From the NCBI GenBank assembly GCA_028279345.1, contig JANQNY010000033.1, forward strand, positions 16,308 through 80,307: a DNA stretch of 64,000 nt. The letters run 5' to 3'. This DNA comes from Geminicoccaceae bacterium (lineage in GTDB: Bacteria > Pseudomonadota > Alphaproteobacteria > Geminicoccales > Geminicoccaceae). Below, piece by piece: positions 10,230 to 19,357 of the stretch. The translations under genes and the position numbers were made by a program. Position 1 is the stretch's first letter. Each line of letters begins with the position of its first letter. The notes under the pieces were generated by a model. The model was not told where the DNA came from. It was given only the letters and a program-made list of their open reading frames with translations, and searched no databases.

Positions 10230-11315
10230 TCAACGGGCGGGGATGGTCACGATGTCCGCCCAGACCGTCCGTCGACGGCGATCGAGGCGGTCATGGGCCG
10301 GTGCGTCGTGCACGACGAGGAAGGCGCGGTCGCCGGCTTCGGGCCAGGGCTCCAGACCCTCGGGGTGGTCGCAGCCGCCCCGGTAGGGCAGCTCCTGGAC
10401 GGTTTCCAGACGACCGTCGCGGACGACGCCACCCGCGGTGTCGCGCGTGGCGTCGCGCCAGCGGAGGATTCGCGCGGGCCCGTCTGTAGACATTGTCGGC
10501 CCGGTGAGAACGAGGATGTCTGCACCGTCGTTGGTCAGCTCGCGCACACCCAGGCCGCCGGCTGCGAGCAGGTGCAGCCGGTAACGTCGATCGCCATCGA
10601 TCCGGCAGGCCTTTAGCCGGCCCGTGCGGGTCGTCTTCATGTTGAGCTCCACCACGACTGCGTGGCCTCGAAGGACGGGCCCGCGGAGCCCCAACCAGAC
10701 GCGGTCGCCGCGCACGGCGATGCCTTCGATGTCGAAGCCATTCTCCTTAGATGGGATGGCGAAGGACGGCTGCAGCAGGGGCTCTTCGGCGAGCCAGCAT
10801 TGGAGCGTGCTCTTCTTTTTCTTCAACCTGATGGCTTGGGCCGACTTGCCGTCCACATGGGCCCGCGGGGCGAGCGCGCCTGTCGCGTCCGGACCGAGCG
10901 GCACGCGGCCTAGGAAGTACCGGTTGGGATCGCGATCGATGTCGCGCATGCGGGCGAGCGCATCGCCTGCAGCGCGGCCCTCCCGCTTCGGCCGGTCGCG
11001 CTTCAAGGAGTGCGACCCGACGATCCAGAGCCAGCCGTCGTCGACGGCGAGCCCCTCGATGTCCATCTCGCCCGTTGGTCCGTCCGGCAGGTCGAAGAGG
11101 TGGCCGAGATTGAAGTGGACGTGGTTACCCCAACCACCGTCCGGCAACGGCGTCAGCCGCTCGACGCCTGCGGTTTCGTCGCACGAGAGAAACAGGCAGT
11201 CGCCGGCGCGCGCCGCCGCGGACAGGTCCTCGTGAATGGGGTCGCTGACGCGGGCGAAGCTCGCCTCGTCCTTGAAGGTGAGGGGAACGCGTTTCGCGCC
11301 CTTCGCCTTCACCAC
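10230..11315 (-). CDS. DUF3616 domain protein
   Basis: A 361-residue protein without signal peptide or membrane segment. Repeated beta-strand blocks with DIEGLAVDDGWLWIVGSHS and DIEGIAVRGDRVWLGLRGP are typical of DUF3616, a beta-propeller-like family of unknown function. The segment between (IRLKKKKSTLQC) is basic and may be a loop. The start is a GTG at 11315 with AGGTGG just upstream. It converges with ppc (27 bases between stops) and is divergent from the secreted phytase-like gene at 11512, whose Phytase-like domain is also propeller-shaped. No role can be assigned. Confidence 0.75.
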   Translation of the reverse strand: MVKAKGAKRVPLTFKDEASFARVSDPIHEDLSAAARAGDCLFLSCDETAGVERLTPLPDGGWGNHVHFNLGHLFDLPDGPTGEMDIEGLAVDDGWLWIVGSHSLKRDRPKREGRAAGDALARMRDIDRDPNRYFLGRVPLGPDATGALAPRAHVDGKSAQAIRLKKKKSTLQCWLAEEPLLQPSFAIPSKENGFDIEGIAVRGDRVWLGLRGPVLRGHAVVVELNMKTTRTGRLKACRIDGDRRYRLHLLAAGGLGVRELTNDGADILVLTGPTMSTDGPARILRWRDATRDTAGGVVRDGRLETVQELPYRGGCDHPEGLEPWPEAGDRAFLVVHDAPAHDRLDRRRRTVWADIVTIPAR

Positions 11316-11511
11316 CGCGCCACCTGCCCGCTAGTCGTCCGTCGATGGCGCGTCGCGCCGTTCATCCCAGCTCCCGGCTCGAAGACAGCAGAATTCAGAA
11401 AACGACGATGGATCGTGGTTCGTTCCGAGCGGCTGGTGCACCGGTCGTCATCAAACTGTCGCAGACCTCCGTCAGACCGCGGAACATCTCGATCCCATAA
11501 GGAATAGAAAC

Positions 11512-13704
11512 ATGCGCCGTCACGTCGTCATCGCCTCCTTGAGCACAGCCCTGATGGCGGCGACCGCCAGTTCGGCCTGGGCACAGATGACCTTCAATCG
11601 CGTCGCCTCGTTTCCGGTGCCTGCCAATCTGCCGGCCGACGCCGATCCGACAAGCGAGACGTCGGCCGAGATCATCGCCGCGACTCCGGACGGCACGATG
11701 CTGGTCTACACCGACAGCCCACTGGGCGCGATCGGCATGATCGATATCAGCGATCACGCGGCCCCGGCGCCGGCGGGCCTCGTCATGGTCGAGGGCGAGC
11801 CGACGTCGGTCACCGTCGTGGGCGGCGTGGCGCTCGTGGGCATCAACACGTCCGAAAGCTACACCGAGCCCTCCGGCAGGCTCGACGCCATCGCCCTCGA
11901 CAGCGGCGAGGTCGTCGCGAGCTGCGAGCTGGGCGGCCAGCCCGACAGCATCGCGGCGTCGCCCGATGGCAGCTTCGTCGCCGTCGCTATCGAGAACGAA
12001 CGTGACGAGGACCTCGATGACGGCATCATCCCGCAGCTCCCGGCCGGGAGCCTGGTCCTGGTCGACCTCACGGGCCCCGGTGCGCCCGCCTGCGAGACGC
12101 TCAGGACCGTGGGTCTCACGGGCCTAGCCGAGGTGGCGCCCGACGACCCCGAGCCCGAGTTCGTCGATATCAACGATGCGGGCCACGTGCTCGTGACGCT
12201 TCAGGAGAACAACCACATCGTCATTGTCGACGGCGTGAACGGCGAGGTGGCAGCGCATTTCTCCGCGGGCGCCGTCGATCTCGCCAAGGTCGATACGGCG
12301 GAGGATGGCGCGATCGCCTTCACGGGCGAGCAGCCGGCGCGCAAGCGCGAGCCAGACGCTGCCAAGTGGCTCGACGACGAGCGCTTCGTGATCGCCAATG
12401 AGGGTGACTACGAAGGCGGCAGCCGCGGCTTCACCATCATGAGCGCCGCCGGCGACGTGCTCTACGAGAGCGGTCCGTCGTTCGAGTACGAGGTGGCTCG
12501 CCTCGGCCACTATCCGGACGAGCGCAGCGAGAACAAGGGTGTCGAGCCCGAAGGTCTCGAGGTCGGCACATTCGGCGATGACACGCTGATTTTCGTCCTC
12601 TCCGAGCGGGGCTCGGTAGTCGGCGTCTACCGCGATACGGGCGGCGAGCCCGAGCTTCTGCAGATCCTGCCGTCCGGCATTGCACCCGAAGGGGCGGTCG
12701 CCATTCCCGAGCGCAACCTGCTTGCCGTGGCCAACGAGGCTGACCTGATCGAGGACGGCGGCGTCCGCTCACACGTGATGCTCTTCGAGCGAAGTGAAGG
12801 TCCGGCAGTCTACCCGACGATCGTTTCGGTCGACGACGGCGAGGGGCTGCCGCTCGGCTGGGGCGCTCTTTCCGGGCTCGCGGCGCATCCGACCGAGCCG
12901 GCACGGCTCTATGCCGTGACCGATAGCTTCTACGGCTCGCGCCCGCAGATCCTCTCGATCGATGCCACGGAGGAGCCGGCACGGATCACCGAGGCCCTGG
13001 TCGTGAACGCCGAGGGCGAACCGGTGCCTTACCTCGACCTTGAGGGCATCGTGGCGCTCCCTGACGGCACGTTCTGGCTCGCTAGCGAGGGCCGCACGGA
13101 TCAGGATCGGCCGCACGCCATCCTGCACGTCGATGCTGCGGGCGGCGTGGTGGAGGAGGTGCGCATTCCGGAAGAGCTGATGGCGCACGAGATCCGCTTC
13201 GGCTTCGAGGGCATCACGGCCGTTGGCGAGGGTGAGAACCTGGAGCTCTGGATGGCGGTCCAGCGCGAATGGGGCGACGACCCGGAAGGTCAGGTCAAGC
13301 TCGTGTCCTACACGCCGGCCACGGGCGCGTGGGGCGCCGTCCGCTACCCGCTCGACCAGGGCGAGCAGGGCTGGGTGGGGCTCTCGGAGATCACCGCCGT
13401 CGGCGACACGGTCTACATCGTCGAGCGCGACAACCAGATCGGCGCCAACGCCGCCATCAAGAAGCTCTATTCGGTGCCTGCCGCCGAGCTGAAGGCGGCG
13501 CCGCTCGGTGGTGACCTGCCGGTCGTCTCCAAGACCGAGGTGTTCGACTTCCTGCCGGCACTCGCCGCCTTCAACGGCTACATTCAGGACAAGGTCGAGG
13601 GCTTCGCCGTGGACGTCGACGGCAATGCGTTTGCGGTCACCGACAACGATGGTGTGGACGACGCCTCGGGCGAAACCTTCTTCCTCCGGCTAGGCACGCT
13701 CTGA
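11512..13704 (+). CDS. Secreted phytase-like / esterase-like protein
   Basis: A 730-residue exported protein. The signal peptide (MRRHVVIASLSTALMAATAS, cleavage near AWA-Q) precedes an N-terminal acidic beta-propeller-like half (choice-of-anchor style repeats, about residues 30-420). From about residue 435 the sequence fits the Phytase-like family (esterase-like activity of phytase): WGALSGLAAHP, YLDLEGIVALPDGTFWLASEGR, FGFEGITAV and KVEGFAVDVDGNAFAVTDNDG. Such proteins lie in the periplasm or outside and are proposed to cleave phosphate esters, mostly without proof. AAGGA precedes the ATG. It is followed by a strong hairpin at 13717-13746. The mature protein is very acidic, which would suit a saline habitat. 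Confidence 0.82.
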   Translation: MRRHVVIASLSTALMAATASSAWAQMTFNRVASFPVPANLPADADPTSETSAEIIAATPDGTMLVYTDSPLGAIGMIDISDHAAPAPAGLVMVEGEPTSVTVVGGVALVGINTSESYTEPSGRLDAIALDSGEVVASCELGGQPDSIAASPDGSFVAVAIENERDEDLDDGIIPQLPAGSLVLVDLTGPGAPACETLRTVGLTGLAEVAPDDPEPEFVDINDAGHVLVTLQENNHIVIVDGVNGEVAAHFSAGAVDLAKVDTAEDGAIAFTGEQPARKREPDAAKWLDDERFVIANEGDYEGGSRGFTIMSAAGDVLYESGPSFEYEVARLGHYPDERSENKGVEPEGLEVGTFGDDTLIFVLSERGSVVGVYRDTGGEPELLQILPSGIAPEGAVAIPERNLLAVANEADLIEDGGVRSHVMLFERSEGPAVYPTIVSVDDGEGLPLGWGALSGLAAHPTEPARLYAVTDSFYGSRPQILSIDATEEPARITEALVVNAEGEPVPYLDLEGIVALPDGTFWLASEGRTDQDRPHAILHVDAAGGVVEEVRIPEELMAHEIRFGFEGITAVGEGENLELWMAVQREWGDDPEGQVKLVSYTPATGAWGAVRYPLDQGEQGWVGLSEITAVGDTVYIVERDNQIGANAAIKKLYSVPAAELKAAPLGGDLPVVSKTEVFDFLPALAAFNGYIQDKVEGFAVDVDGNAFAVTDNDGVDDASGETFFLRLGTL

Positions 13705-13716
13705 GGAGGAACTAGA

Positions 13717-13746
13717 GGTTCGGCTCGCTCGCGGGCAAGCCGAACC
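13717..13746 (+). terminator. Hairpin after the phytase-like gene
   Basis: GGTTCGGCT and AGCCGAACC form a perfect 9-bp stem with a 12-nt loop, starting 13 bases after the stop codon. There is no T-run, so it may be a 3'-end stabilising hairpin or a Rho-assisted terminator rather than a classical intrinsic one. Confidence 0.5.
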
Positions 13747-13813
13747 GGGTTCCGCTTGAGCGCGCGACCGGCGCGGTCCAGACTGCCTGGGGAGGCAGGC
13801 GGAGGACCGGTCG

Positions 13814-14797
13814 ATGATTCTCGCCTCGTTAGCCGGGCGCGGTCGCGATGGCCGGCTCGTCGTGGTGTCCAAGGACCATCTGCGCTGCTCGCCGGCCGCT
13901 GCGGTCGCCGACACCCTGCAGCAGGCGCTCGAGCGTTGGGACCGTGCGGCGCCGGTGCTGGAGCGGTTGGCTGAGGACCTCGAGCGGGGTGAGGCACCCG
14001 AGGCAAGCTCCTTCGATATCGACAAGGTGTTGGCGCCGTTGCCGCGTTGCTACCAGTTTCTAGATGGCAGCGCCTACCTCGCGCACGAGACGCTGATTCG
14101 CCTCGCACGCGGCTCCGACCTTCCGGCGGGCTTCCACGAGGCGCCGCTCATGTACCAGGGCGCGTCGGACAGCTTTCTTGCCCCCAACGCCGCGATTGAA
14201 GTGCCCGATGCGAGCTGGGGCTTCGACTTCGAGAGCGAGATCGCCGTCGTCGTCGACGATGTGCCGCAGGGCGTCCAGCGCGATGAAGCCCTCGACCACA
14301 TCAAGCTGGTGATGCTGCTCAATGACATTTCGCTCAGGCACGTGATGGTCGGCGAGCTGTCGCGTGGTTTCGGCTTTGTGCTCTCGAAGCCGCGCTCGGC
14401 CCTCGCACCCTTGGCGGTGACGCCTGAAGCGCTGGGCGCCGCGTGGCGCGACGGCAAGCTTCACGGCCGTCTCTTGAGCCTCGTCAACGGCATGGAGATC
14501 GGTGCGCCGGACCCCGGCCGCGACATGCGTTTCGACTATGGTGACCTGGTCGCCTACGCCGCGAAGACCCGGCCGCTGGCGGCCGGCACCATCATCGGCG
14601 GCGGTGTCGTCGAGAACCGGGACCCGAATGTCGGCTTCGCCTCGCTCGACCGCAAGCGGGCCGCCGAAACGCAGTCCTCCGGCGAGGCGGCGACGCGCTT
14701 TCTCGAGCCCGGCGACCGCGTCGAGATCGAGTTTCTCGACAACCACGGCAACGGCCCCTTCGGCCGCATCGATCAGCAGGTCGTCGCCACCCGGTGA
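13814..14797 (+). CDS. Fumarylacetoacetate hydrolase family protein
   Basis: A 327-residue protein of the FAH superfamily, metal-dependent enzymes that hydrolyse C-C bonds or decarboxylate oxo-acids. The typical stretch MYQGASDSFLAP, then the metal-binding acidic core FDFESEIAVVVDDVP (E-x-E plus a downstream D), are visible. Length and layout match two-domain FAH proteins annotated as fumarylacetoacetate (FAA) hydrolase. The ATG at 13814 follows a purine-rich GGAGGACC. No tyrosine-degradation genes (hmgA, maiA) lie nearby, so the substrate is open. A GTTGACCG/CGGTCAAC inverted repeat sits between this gene and the next. Confidence 0.87.
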   Translation: MILASLAGRGRDGRLVVVSKDHLRCSPAAAVADTLQQALERWDRAAPVLERLAEDLERGEAPEASSFDIDKVLAPLPRCYQFLDGSAYLAHETLIRLARGSDLPAGFHEAPLMYQGASDSFLAPNAAIEVPDASWGFDFESEIAVVVDDVPQGVQRDEALDHIKLVMLLNDISLRHVMVGELSRGFGFVLSKPRSALAPLAVTPEALGAAWRDGKLHGRLLSLVNGMEIGAPDPGRDMRFDYGDLVAYAAKTRPLAAGTIIGGGVVENRDPNVGFASLDRKRAAETQSSGEAATRFLEPGDRVEIEFLDNHGNGPFGRIDQQVVATR

Positions 14798-14827
14798 CTT
14801 GCCAAAGGTTACGCAAGCTCTCGCCGA

Positions 14828-14849
14828 GTTGACCGTGGACGCGGTCAAC
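14828..14849. repeat. 8-bp inverted repeat, possible operator
   Basis: GTTGACCG and CGGTCAAC are perfect inverted repeats separated by six bases, about 96 bases before the ATG of the YHS-domain gene. Arm length and spacing would suit a dimeric regulator or a small RNA hairpin. No regulator gene is next to it. Confidence 0.4.
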
Positions 14850-14944
14850 ACTGCCTCACGTCACGCCAGCTACCGCGTGATTTTGCGCCGGGCTTCTCCG
14901 CCGCTACCTGGGGCTCGTCGACGACGAACCAAACGGAGGAGATC

Positions 14945-15376
14945 ATGTCGAGGTTCGGTTGGACGCTCGCCGCGCTGATCGCAGCGGCGAGCACCGGAGC
15001 GCCGGCACTGGCCGGCAATCAACTGGCTGTCGCGATCGCCGGCTATGACCCCGTCTCCTACTTCGACGGCGAGCCGGCACCCGGCGAGGCCCGGTTCAAC
15101 CATTTCTGGAACGGTGCCATCTGGTACTTCTCGAGCGAAGCTAACCGCGACGCCTTCGCCGCCGACCCTGCCCGCTACGCGCCGGCTTATGACGGCTATT
15201 GCAGCTGGGCGGCGTCGCAAGGCTACAAGGCGCCGGGTGACCCGCTGGTCTACGCGGTGGAGGACGGTCGGCTGTTTCTCCAAGTGCATCCGCGCGCGCA
15301 GGAGCTTTGGGAAGCGGATGTTCCCACGTACATCCAGCAGGGCGACGAGAACTGGCCGCGTATTCACCCGTTCTAG
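14945..15376 (+). CDS. Secreted YHS domain protein
   Basis: A 143-residue protein with a signal peptide (SRFGWTLAALIAAASTGAPALAG) and a single YHS domain: GYDPVSYFDGEP, FNHFWNGAIWYFSSEANRDAF and YDGYCSWAASQG. YHS domains take their name from a conserved Tyr-His-Ser and often occur in metal-related proteins; here the Cys in GYCSW and surrounding aromatics are the likely ligands, while the His is not at the classical place. The product should be periplasmic. GGAGGAG lies seven bases before the ATG, a strong ribosome-binding site. Function beyond the family is unknown. Confidence 0.83.
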   Translation: MSRFGWTLAALIAAASTGAPALAGNQLAVAIAGYDPVSYFDGEPAPGEARFNHFWNGAIWYFSSEANRDAFAADPARYAPAYDGYCSWAASQGYKAPGDPLVYAVEDGRLFLQVHPRAQELWEADVPTYIQQGDENWPRIHPF

Positions 15377-15500
15377 AGGTTCATCGCGAGCCTGTCTTCT
15401 TGACGGAGGGTCTCCGTCTACGGCTCGAAGGGCGGTCGTCGGCTCAATGCCTGCGACCGCGTGGTGGCCACGGTGGGCTCGAAGCACGTGCGGCGAGGCG

Positions 15501-16634
15501 TCAGCGGCCAAAGCTGACTAGGGTGCCACCGGCGATCGTGTGAACGAGGCGCCAGGGACCGGAGCAGTCGATCACGACGACATCGGCGCGGCGGCCCACC
15601 TCGATCGCTCCCCGATCGTCGAGCCCCATCGCGGCTGCTGGGTTCCGCGAGATGAGGTTCCAGGCGTCACCCAACGACCGCACACCGCGACCGACCAGAC
15701 CTTCGGCGGCATGCAACAGGCTGGGATAGTAGTAGTCGGACGCAAGCACGGTGCAGACGCCGTCGCGTATCGCATCCTCCGCCGACATGGCGCCGGTGTG
15801 GCTGCCACCGCGGATGACGTTCGGCGCGCCCATGACGACCTGCTCGCCGTTCGCCACGGCGTCGGCGGCCACGTCCCGCGCGAGCGGAAACTCGCAGACG
15901 CGTAGCCCGAGACCGCGATTGGCTGCCCGCTCGGCGGCAGAGCGCTCGTCATGGGACAGCATGACGGCGCCGCGCTCGCTGGCGAGGGCCGCCATCTCGC
16001 GAATCTTGTCCGGAACAGCCGGCGCACGTCGTCCGACAATAGCGGCCTCAGCCAAGTACTGATCCAACGTCAAACCGGCGCGTTTTGCCCACGTGTCGAG
16101 CTTCTTCTGAGTGCCGGCTCTGACCATTTCCATGGTCAATTTGGTGTGATCGTTGAACGCGATCGCTGGCGTCGGATGCCGGGTGAGCCAGCCGGCAATG
16201 TCGTCGATGGCGTCGTGCGCGAAGGTCTCCCAGCGCAACTGCACGCGATGGTCAGCCATCAACCGTCGACGTAACGCGGGCAGCGCGTCCATGAAACGAC
16301 GTCCAGCGTCGAGGCTGCGCGCGCCCGGCTCCCACGAAACGGTCAGGCCGTGAAAGGCGGTCGCGATACCGTTGGCCAACAACTGCCGGTCGACCGAGCC
16401 CATCGCGACTGGAAACGGGATGTCGACGCCCGGTCGCGGGTGCAGCTCGAGTTCGAAGGCGTCGCCATGGACGTCGACGATCGCAGGCAGCACGCAGTGT
16501 CCGCGGCAGTCGATGCGCTCGCCGACCGCCGCCGGCACTTCGACTATCCGTCCGTCGGCGACGTGCACGTCGGCGAGTTCGAGGTCGCCTTCGGACGTCA
16601 GCATCCGGCCACCCGTCAGGGAAAGAGCCGTCAT
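15501..16634 (-). CDS. phnM: Alpha-D-ribose 1-methylphosphonate 5-triphosphate diphosphatase
   Basis: A 377-residue amidohydrolase matching PhnM in length and sequence. Marks include LPAIVDVHGDAFE (in place of the usual HxH), FNDHTKLTMEMV, MLSHDERS, NVIRGGSHTG and LASDYYYPSLLHAA. PhnM removes diphosphate from ribose-methylphosphonate triphosphate in the C-P lyase route that frees phosphate from phosphonates. The ATG at 16634 gives the usual PhnM N-terminus; an upstream ATG at 16679 has no ribosome-binding site. No other phn gene is visible on either side, so this copy is solitary here; the rest of the pathway may lie elsewhere, or this may be a PhnM-like enzyme with another job. Confidence 0.87.
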   Translation of the reverse strand: MTALSLTGGRMLTSEGDLELADVHVADGRIVEVPAAVGERIDCRGHCVLPAIVDVHGDAFELELHPRPGVDIPFPVAMGSVDRQLLANGIATAFHGLTVSWEPGARSLDAGRRFMDALPALRRRLMADHRVQLRWETFAHDAIDDIAGWLTRHPTPAIAFNDHTKLTMEMVRAGTQKKLDTWAKRAGLTLDQYLAEAAIVGRRAPAVPDKIREMAALASERGAVMLSHDERSAAERAANRGLGLRVCEFPLARDVAADAVANGEQVVMGAPNVIRGGSHTGAMSAEDAIRDGVCTVLASDYYYPSLLHAAEGLVGRGVRSLGDAWNLISRNPAAAMGLDDRGAIEVGRRADVVVIDCSGPWRLVHTIAGGTLVSFGR

Positions 16635-16827
16635 CGTTCTACTTGCCTTCCCGAACAGCACGTTCGACCGCTCCGCCATCTAAGAGCCATGTGTGACGGG
16701 ATCGTTGCACTCGTGAACTGGCTCCAGACATCTCGGTCGACCTGGGCTTTTTCGAAGGCCTTGTAGAGGGCTCGTTGCCAGCGGCTGCCGACAGGATCGG
16801 CAAGTACCGACGTCGAACGGCAGTGTA

Positions 16828-17322
16828 CTAGGACGCGGCGCCGAACGCCCAAGCGGTTGCTGCCAGGTCGAGTGCCACGAGCGGGCCGAACAGTCCGTAC
16901 CCACCGCAGAAGATGTCGAGCCAGATGCCGAGGGCGATCAGCGTTGCGATCACACCCGCCGAGTAGAGCCGGAGGTCCTGGTGGCGCAGCGCTTGGACGA
17001 ACCGGAGAACGGCTTCCACGACGAGATAGGTGGCAAACAGCACGGGCAGGGACCATAGCCCCTCGCCGCTGGCGGCGAGTAGGGCGGCACCGAGGACCAA
17101 TGCCGTGGCCCCGGCGAAGCGCGAGAGCCCGCTGGCCTCCGGCAGGGCTACGGCGAGACGCAGCAGGCCCGCGGCGAGAAACACGGTCCCGGCGACATCG
17201 ATCAGCGCGACCGTCACGAAAAGTGGCGCCAGGGCCACCACGATCGCGAGCGCGTAAGTGACAAGAACCGCCGCCTTGCGTCGCGACAACCGCTCGCCCA
17301 CCGCCAGCCGTGCCGTGCTCAT
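16828..17322 (-). CDS. Small integral membrane protein (HdeD/DUF308-like)
   Basis: A 164-residue protein with about six hydrophobic helices and short loops; Gly/Ala-rich helices such as VFLAAGLLRLAVALPEA resemble the DUF308/HdeD group of inner-membrane proteins. GGAG seven bases before the ATG supports the start. It lies 72 bases downstream of another small membrane-protein gene on the same strand, possibly the last gene of that operon. No function can be given. Confidence 0.65.
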   Translation of the reverse strand: MSTARLAVGERLSRRKAAVLVTYALAIVVALAPLFVTVALIDVAGTVFLAAGLLRLAVALPEASGLSRFAGATALVLGAALLAASGEGLWSLPVLFATYLVVEAVLRFVQALRHQDLRLYSAGVIATLIALGIWLDIFCGGYGLFGPLVALDLAATAWAFGAAS

Positions 17323-17394
17323 TTGATCTCCAAAAACGAAATGCGTTTGTATAATAAGCGTGCTTTTCGCCGGGAGAAGGCCGCCTGCTGCAGG

Positions 17395-17853
17395 TCAGCC
17401 TTCCGCCGGGTCGGCTACCGCGCGGCAGCGGTGCTTGTAGGTGACGTTGACGCGCTCCGAGGCGAGCAGGAGCCACGTGAGCAGTAGGGAGAGGAAGACA
17501 AACGCCACGAGCCCCACCTGGCGTGGGTCGACGACGTCCGTCGGCATCGGCCCGAGCTGCGCGTGTTGGGTGTAGATCTGCCCGAGCGCCCCTGTAAGCC
17601 AGATGCCGCCGATCGCCAGCTCAGGAAACCAGCGCCACTTGCGAATGCCCGCGACCAGGATCGCAAGGTGCACGCCGATCGCCGTTGCGATGAGCCAGGC
17701 CGGGCGGTCTGAGCCCTCGCTGTACTGCAGCCATTCGACCGCATCAGCGATGAGCGCGAAGACCACCGCCCCGAAGAAAAAGTAGAGCCAGCCGGCGACC
17801 CCGTAGCGCGGGTGCCGCTTGGCTTCGGCGGCGGAGAGCGGTCGCCAGCTCAT
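17395..17853 (-). CDS. Small membrane protein, unknown function
   Basis: A 152-residue protein with four predicted transmembrane helices (starting at GWLYFFFGAVVFALIADAV, WLIATAIGVHLAILVAGI, LAIGGIWLTGALGQIY and QVGLVAFVFLSLLLTWLLL). The opening RHPRYGVAGWLYFF recalls DUF2569-type proteins, but I am not certain. The ATG overlaps the stop of the upstream hydrolase gene (ATGA), so it is translationally coupled to the glycosyltransferase-hydrolase pair. Confidence 0.65.
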   Translation of the reverse strand: MSWRPLSAAEAKRHPRYGVAGWLYFFFGAVVFALIADAVEWLQYSEGSDRPAWLIATAIGVHLAILVAGIRKWRWFPELAIGGIWLTGALGQIYTQHAQLGPMPTDVVDPRQVGLVAFVFLSLLLTWLLLASERVNVTYKHRCRAVADPAEG

Positions 17854-18605
17854 GGCGCGTCTGGATCGGCGAGGCGGTCGACGGCGCGCAAGATTCGAGC
17901 GATGTCAGTCTCGCGCGAGAGGCGGTGCTCGCCATCCTTGATGAGCTCGATGGTGACGTCGTCTGTCGCGACGTGCGCGGCGAGCCTGAGACTGGTCTCC
18001 CAGGGCACGTCCGGGTCCTTCTGGCCATGGATCAGGTGCATGGGACAGGAGATGGCAAGCGGATCCCTGAAGACCAGATGGTGGCGGCCATCTTCGATCA
18101 GCCGCAGCGTGATCGGCGTTGGCTCCTCGCTATATTCGGAGGGCTCGTAGTGCACGCCCTGGTCGATGAGCGCGGCCTTCTGCGCGGAGGTCGCGACGTT
18201 CCAGATGAGGTCCTCGGTGAAGTCGGGCGCCGGGGCGATGCCGACCATCGCTTGCACGCGCTCCGGTCGTGCGCGGGCCACGAGCAGCATCATCCAGCCA
18301 CCCATGGAAGAGCCCACCAGCAGCAACGGCCCGCTCGTCGCCTGCTCGACTACGGCGATCGCGTCCTCGACCCACGCACCAACGGTGCCCTCTTCGAAGT
18401 CACCGGACGAACGACCGTGCCCGGAATAGTCGAAGCGGGTGAAGCCGAGCCCGCGCGCGACGCAGTGAGCCTCCAGCGCCAACGCCTTGGAACCCTCCAT
18501 GTCGGACGAGAAGCCCGCGAGGAAGACGACGTGCGGTGCGTGACCGGGGTGGGTGATGTGGGCGAGGCGGCGACCATTGGCTTCGACAAAGGCTGGCTCC
18601 GTCAC
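17850..18605 (-). CDS. Alpha/beta hydrolase
   Basis: A 251-residue serine hydrolase. The nucleophile elbow is GSSMGG (Ser100), an oxyanion-type strand VVFLAGFSSD lies at 27-36, and the acid/His end is HGQKDPDVP followed by DGEHRLS. Proteins of this form are often annotated as palmitoyl-protein thioesterase ABHD10-like or plain alpha/beta hydrolases; the substrate is unknown. The GTG start at 18605 overlaps the stop of the upstream glycosyltransferase gene (GTGA), and the stop overlaps the next start, so it is the middle gene of a tightly coupled trio. Confidence 0.85.
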   Translation of the reverse strand: MTEPAFVEANGRRLAHITHPGHAPHVVFLAGFSSDMEGSKALALEAHCVARGLGFTRFDYSGHGRSSGDFEEGTVGAWVEDAIAVVEQATSGPLLLVGSSMGGWMMLLVARARPERVQAMVGIAPAPDFTEDLIWNVATSAQKAALIDQGVHYEPSEYSEEPTPITLRLIEDGRHHLVFRDPLAISCPMHLIHGQKDPDVPWETSLRLAAHVATDDVTIELIKDGEHRLSRETDIARILRAVDRLADPDAP

Positions 18606-19357
18606 AGGCGTGCCTCCAGCGGTAGGTAGTCGTCGATCCACGGTACCGGCTTGAGGCCGAAGCGGGACTTGGGCCAGTGGCCGCGGCGCGCCTCGTCCGG
18701 CTTGGGGTAACCGTGGAAGGCAAGGATGCGGCAGCCTTCCGGGAGTTGCGCCGTACGAACGAGGCGCATAGGGCCCCAGGGGGCAGCGTGCACCTTGAAG
18801 CTCCGGACCCAGGGCTCGGGCCACCAGGTCAGCTCGCCGATGGCACGGCTCGCGTAGGTCTGCTCGTTGTCGCAGGACGCCATCGCGGCGGCGGGATCGG
18901 CCGCGAACCGCTCGAAGAGCTCGACATGCGCACCTGGCTCGAAGCGGAAGACCGAGGAATTGCCGATGCCGCGGCCGCGCGTGCTCCAGTTCTCGATGAT
19001 GCAGAAGCGTCCGGGGTGCTCGAAGAACACGTCGAGGCCGCCGGTGATCAGCACGTCGAGGTCCAAGAACAGCACCGGCCCTTCCAGATCCGCGACCTCG
19101 GGTGAGAAGACCGAGAGCTTGCGCCAGGGAGAGGGCGGCTCGTCGGCGCCGAGCCGCAGCGTCGGTAAAGGGCGATGCTCGATGCCGGCGTCGAGCCCTC
19201 GATCTTGCTCGCCCAGGCATACGAAGCGGTGGGGGCGCTCCGTGAAGCGCTCGACCATGCGGTAAAGCAGATTGACGTCGGCGGCGCCGTAGCGCTCGCC
19301 CCACTGCATGCAGAGAACGGTGGGCAAGAGTTTCGTCCCATGGGTGCTGTGGGGCAT
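18602..19357 (-). CDS. Glycosyltransferase-like protein with DxD motif
   Basis: A 251-residue cytoplasmic protein. VLFLDLDVLITGGLD carries a D-x-D metal/nucleotide-sugar motif in the position typical of GT-A fold enzymes such as GT8, and PEGCRILAFHGYPKP near the C-terminus supplies the histidine seen in that fold. Length suits a single-domain transferase. It heads the hydrolase/membrane-protein trio and is divergent from a GT4 glycosyltransferase with about 130 bases between, so both could serve one glycoconjugate pathway. The start at 19357 has only a weak ribosome-binding site; an internal ATG is possible. Confidence 0.72.
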   Translation of the reverse strand: MPHSTHGTKLLPTVLCMQWGERYGAADVNLLYRMVERFTERPHRFVCLGEQDRGLDAGIEHRPLPTLRLGADEPPSPWRKLSVFSPEVADLEGPVLFLDLDVLITGGLDVFFEHPGRFCIIENWSTRGRGIGNSSVFRFEPGAHVELFERFAADPAAAMASCDNEQTYASRAIGELTWWPEPWVRSFKVHAAPWGPMRLVRTAQLPEGCRILAFHGYPKPDEARRGHWPKSRFGLKPVPWIDDYLPLEARL

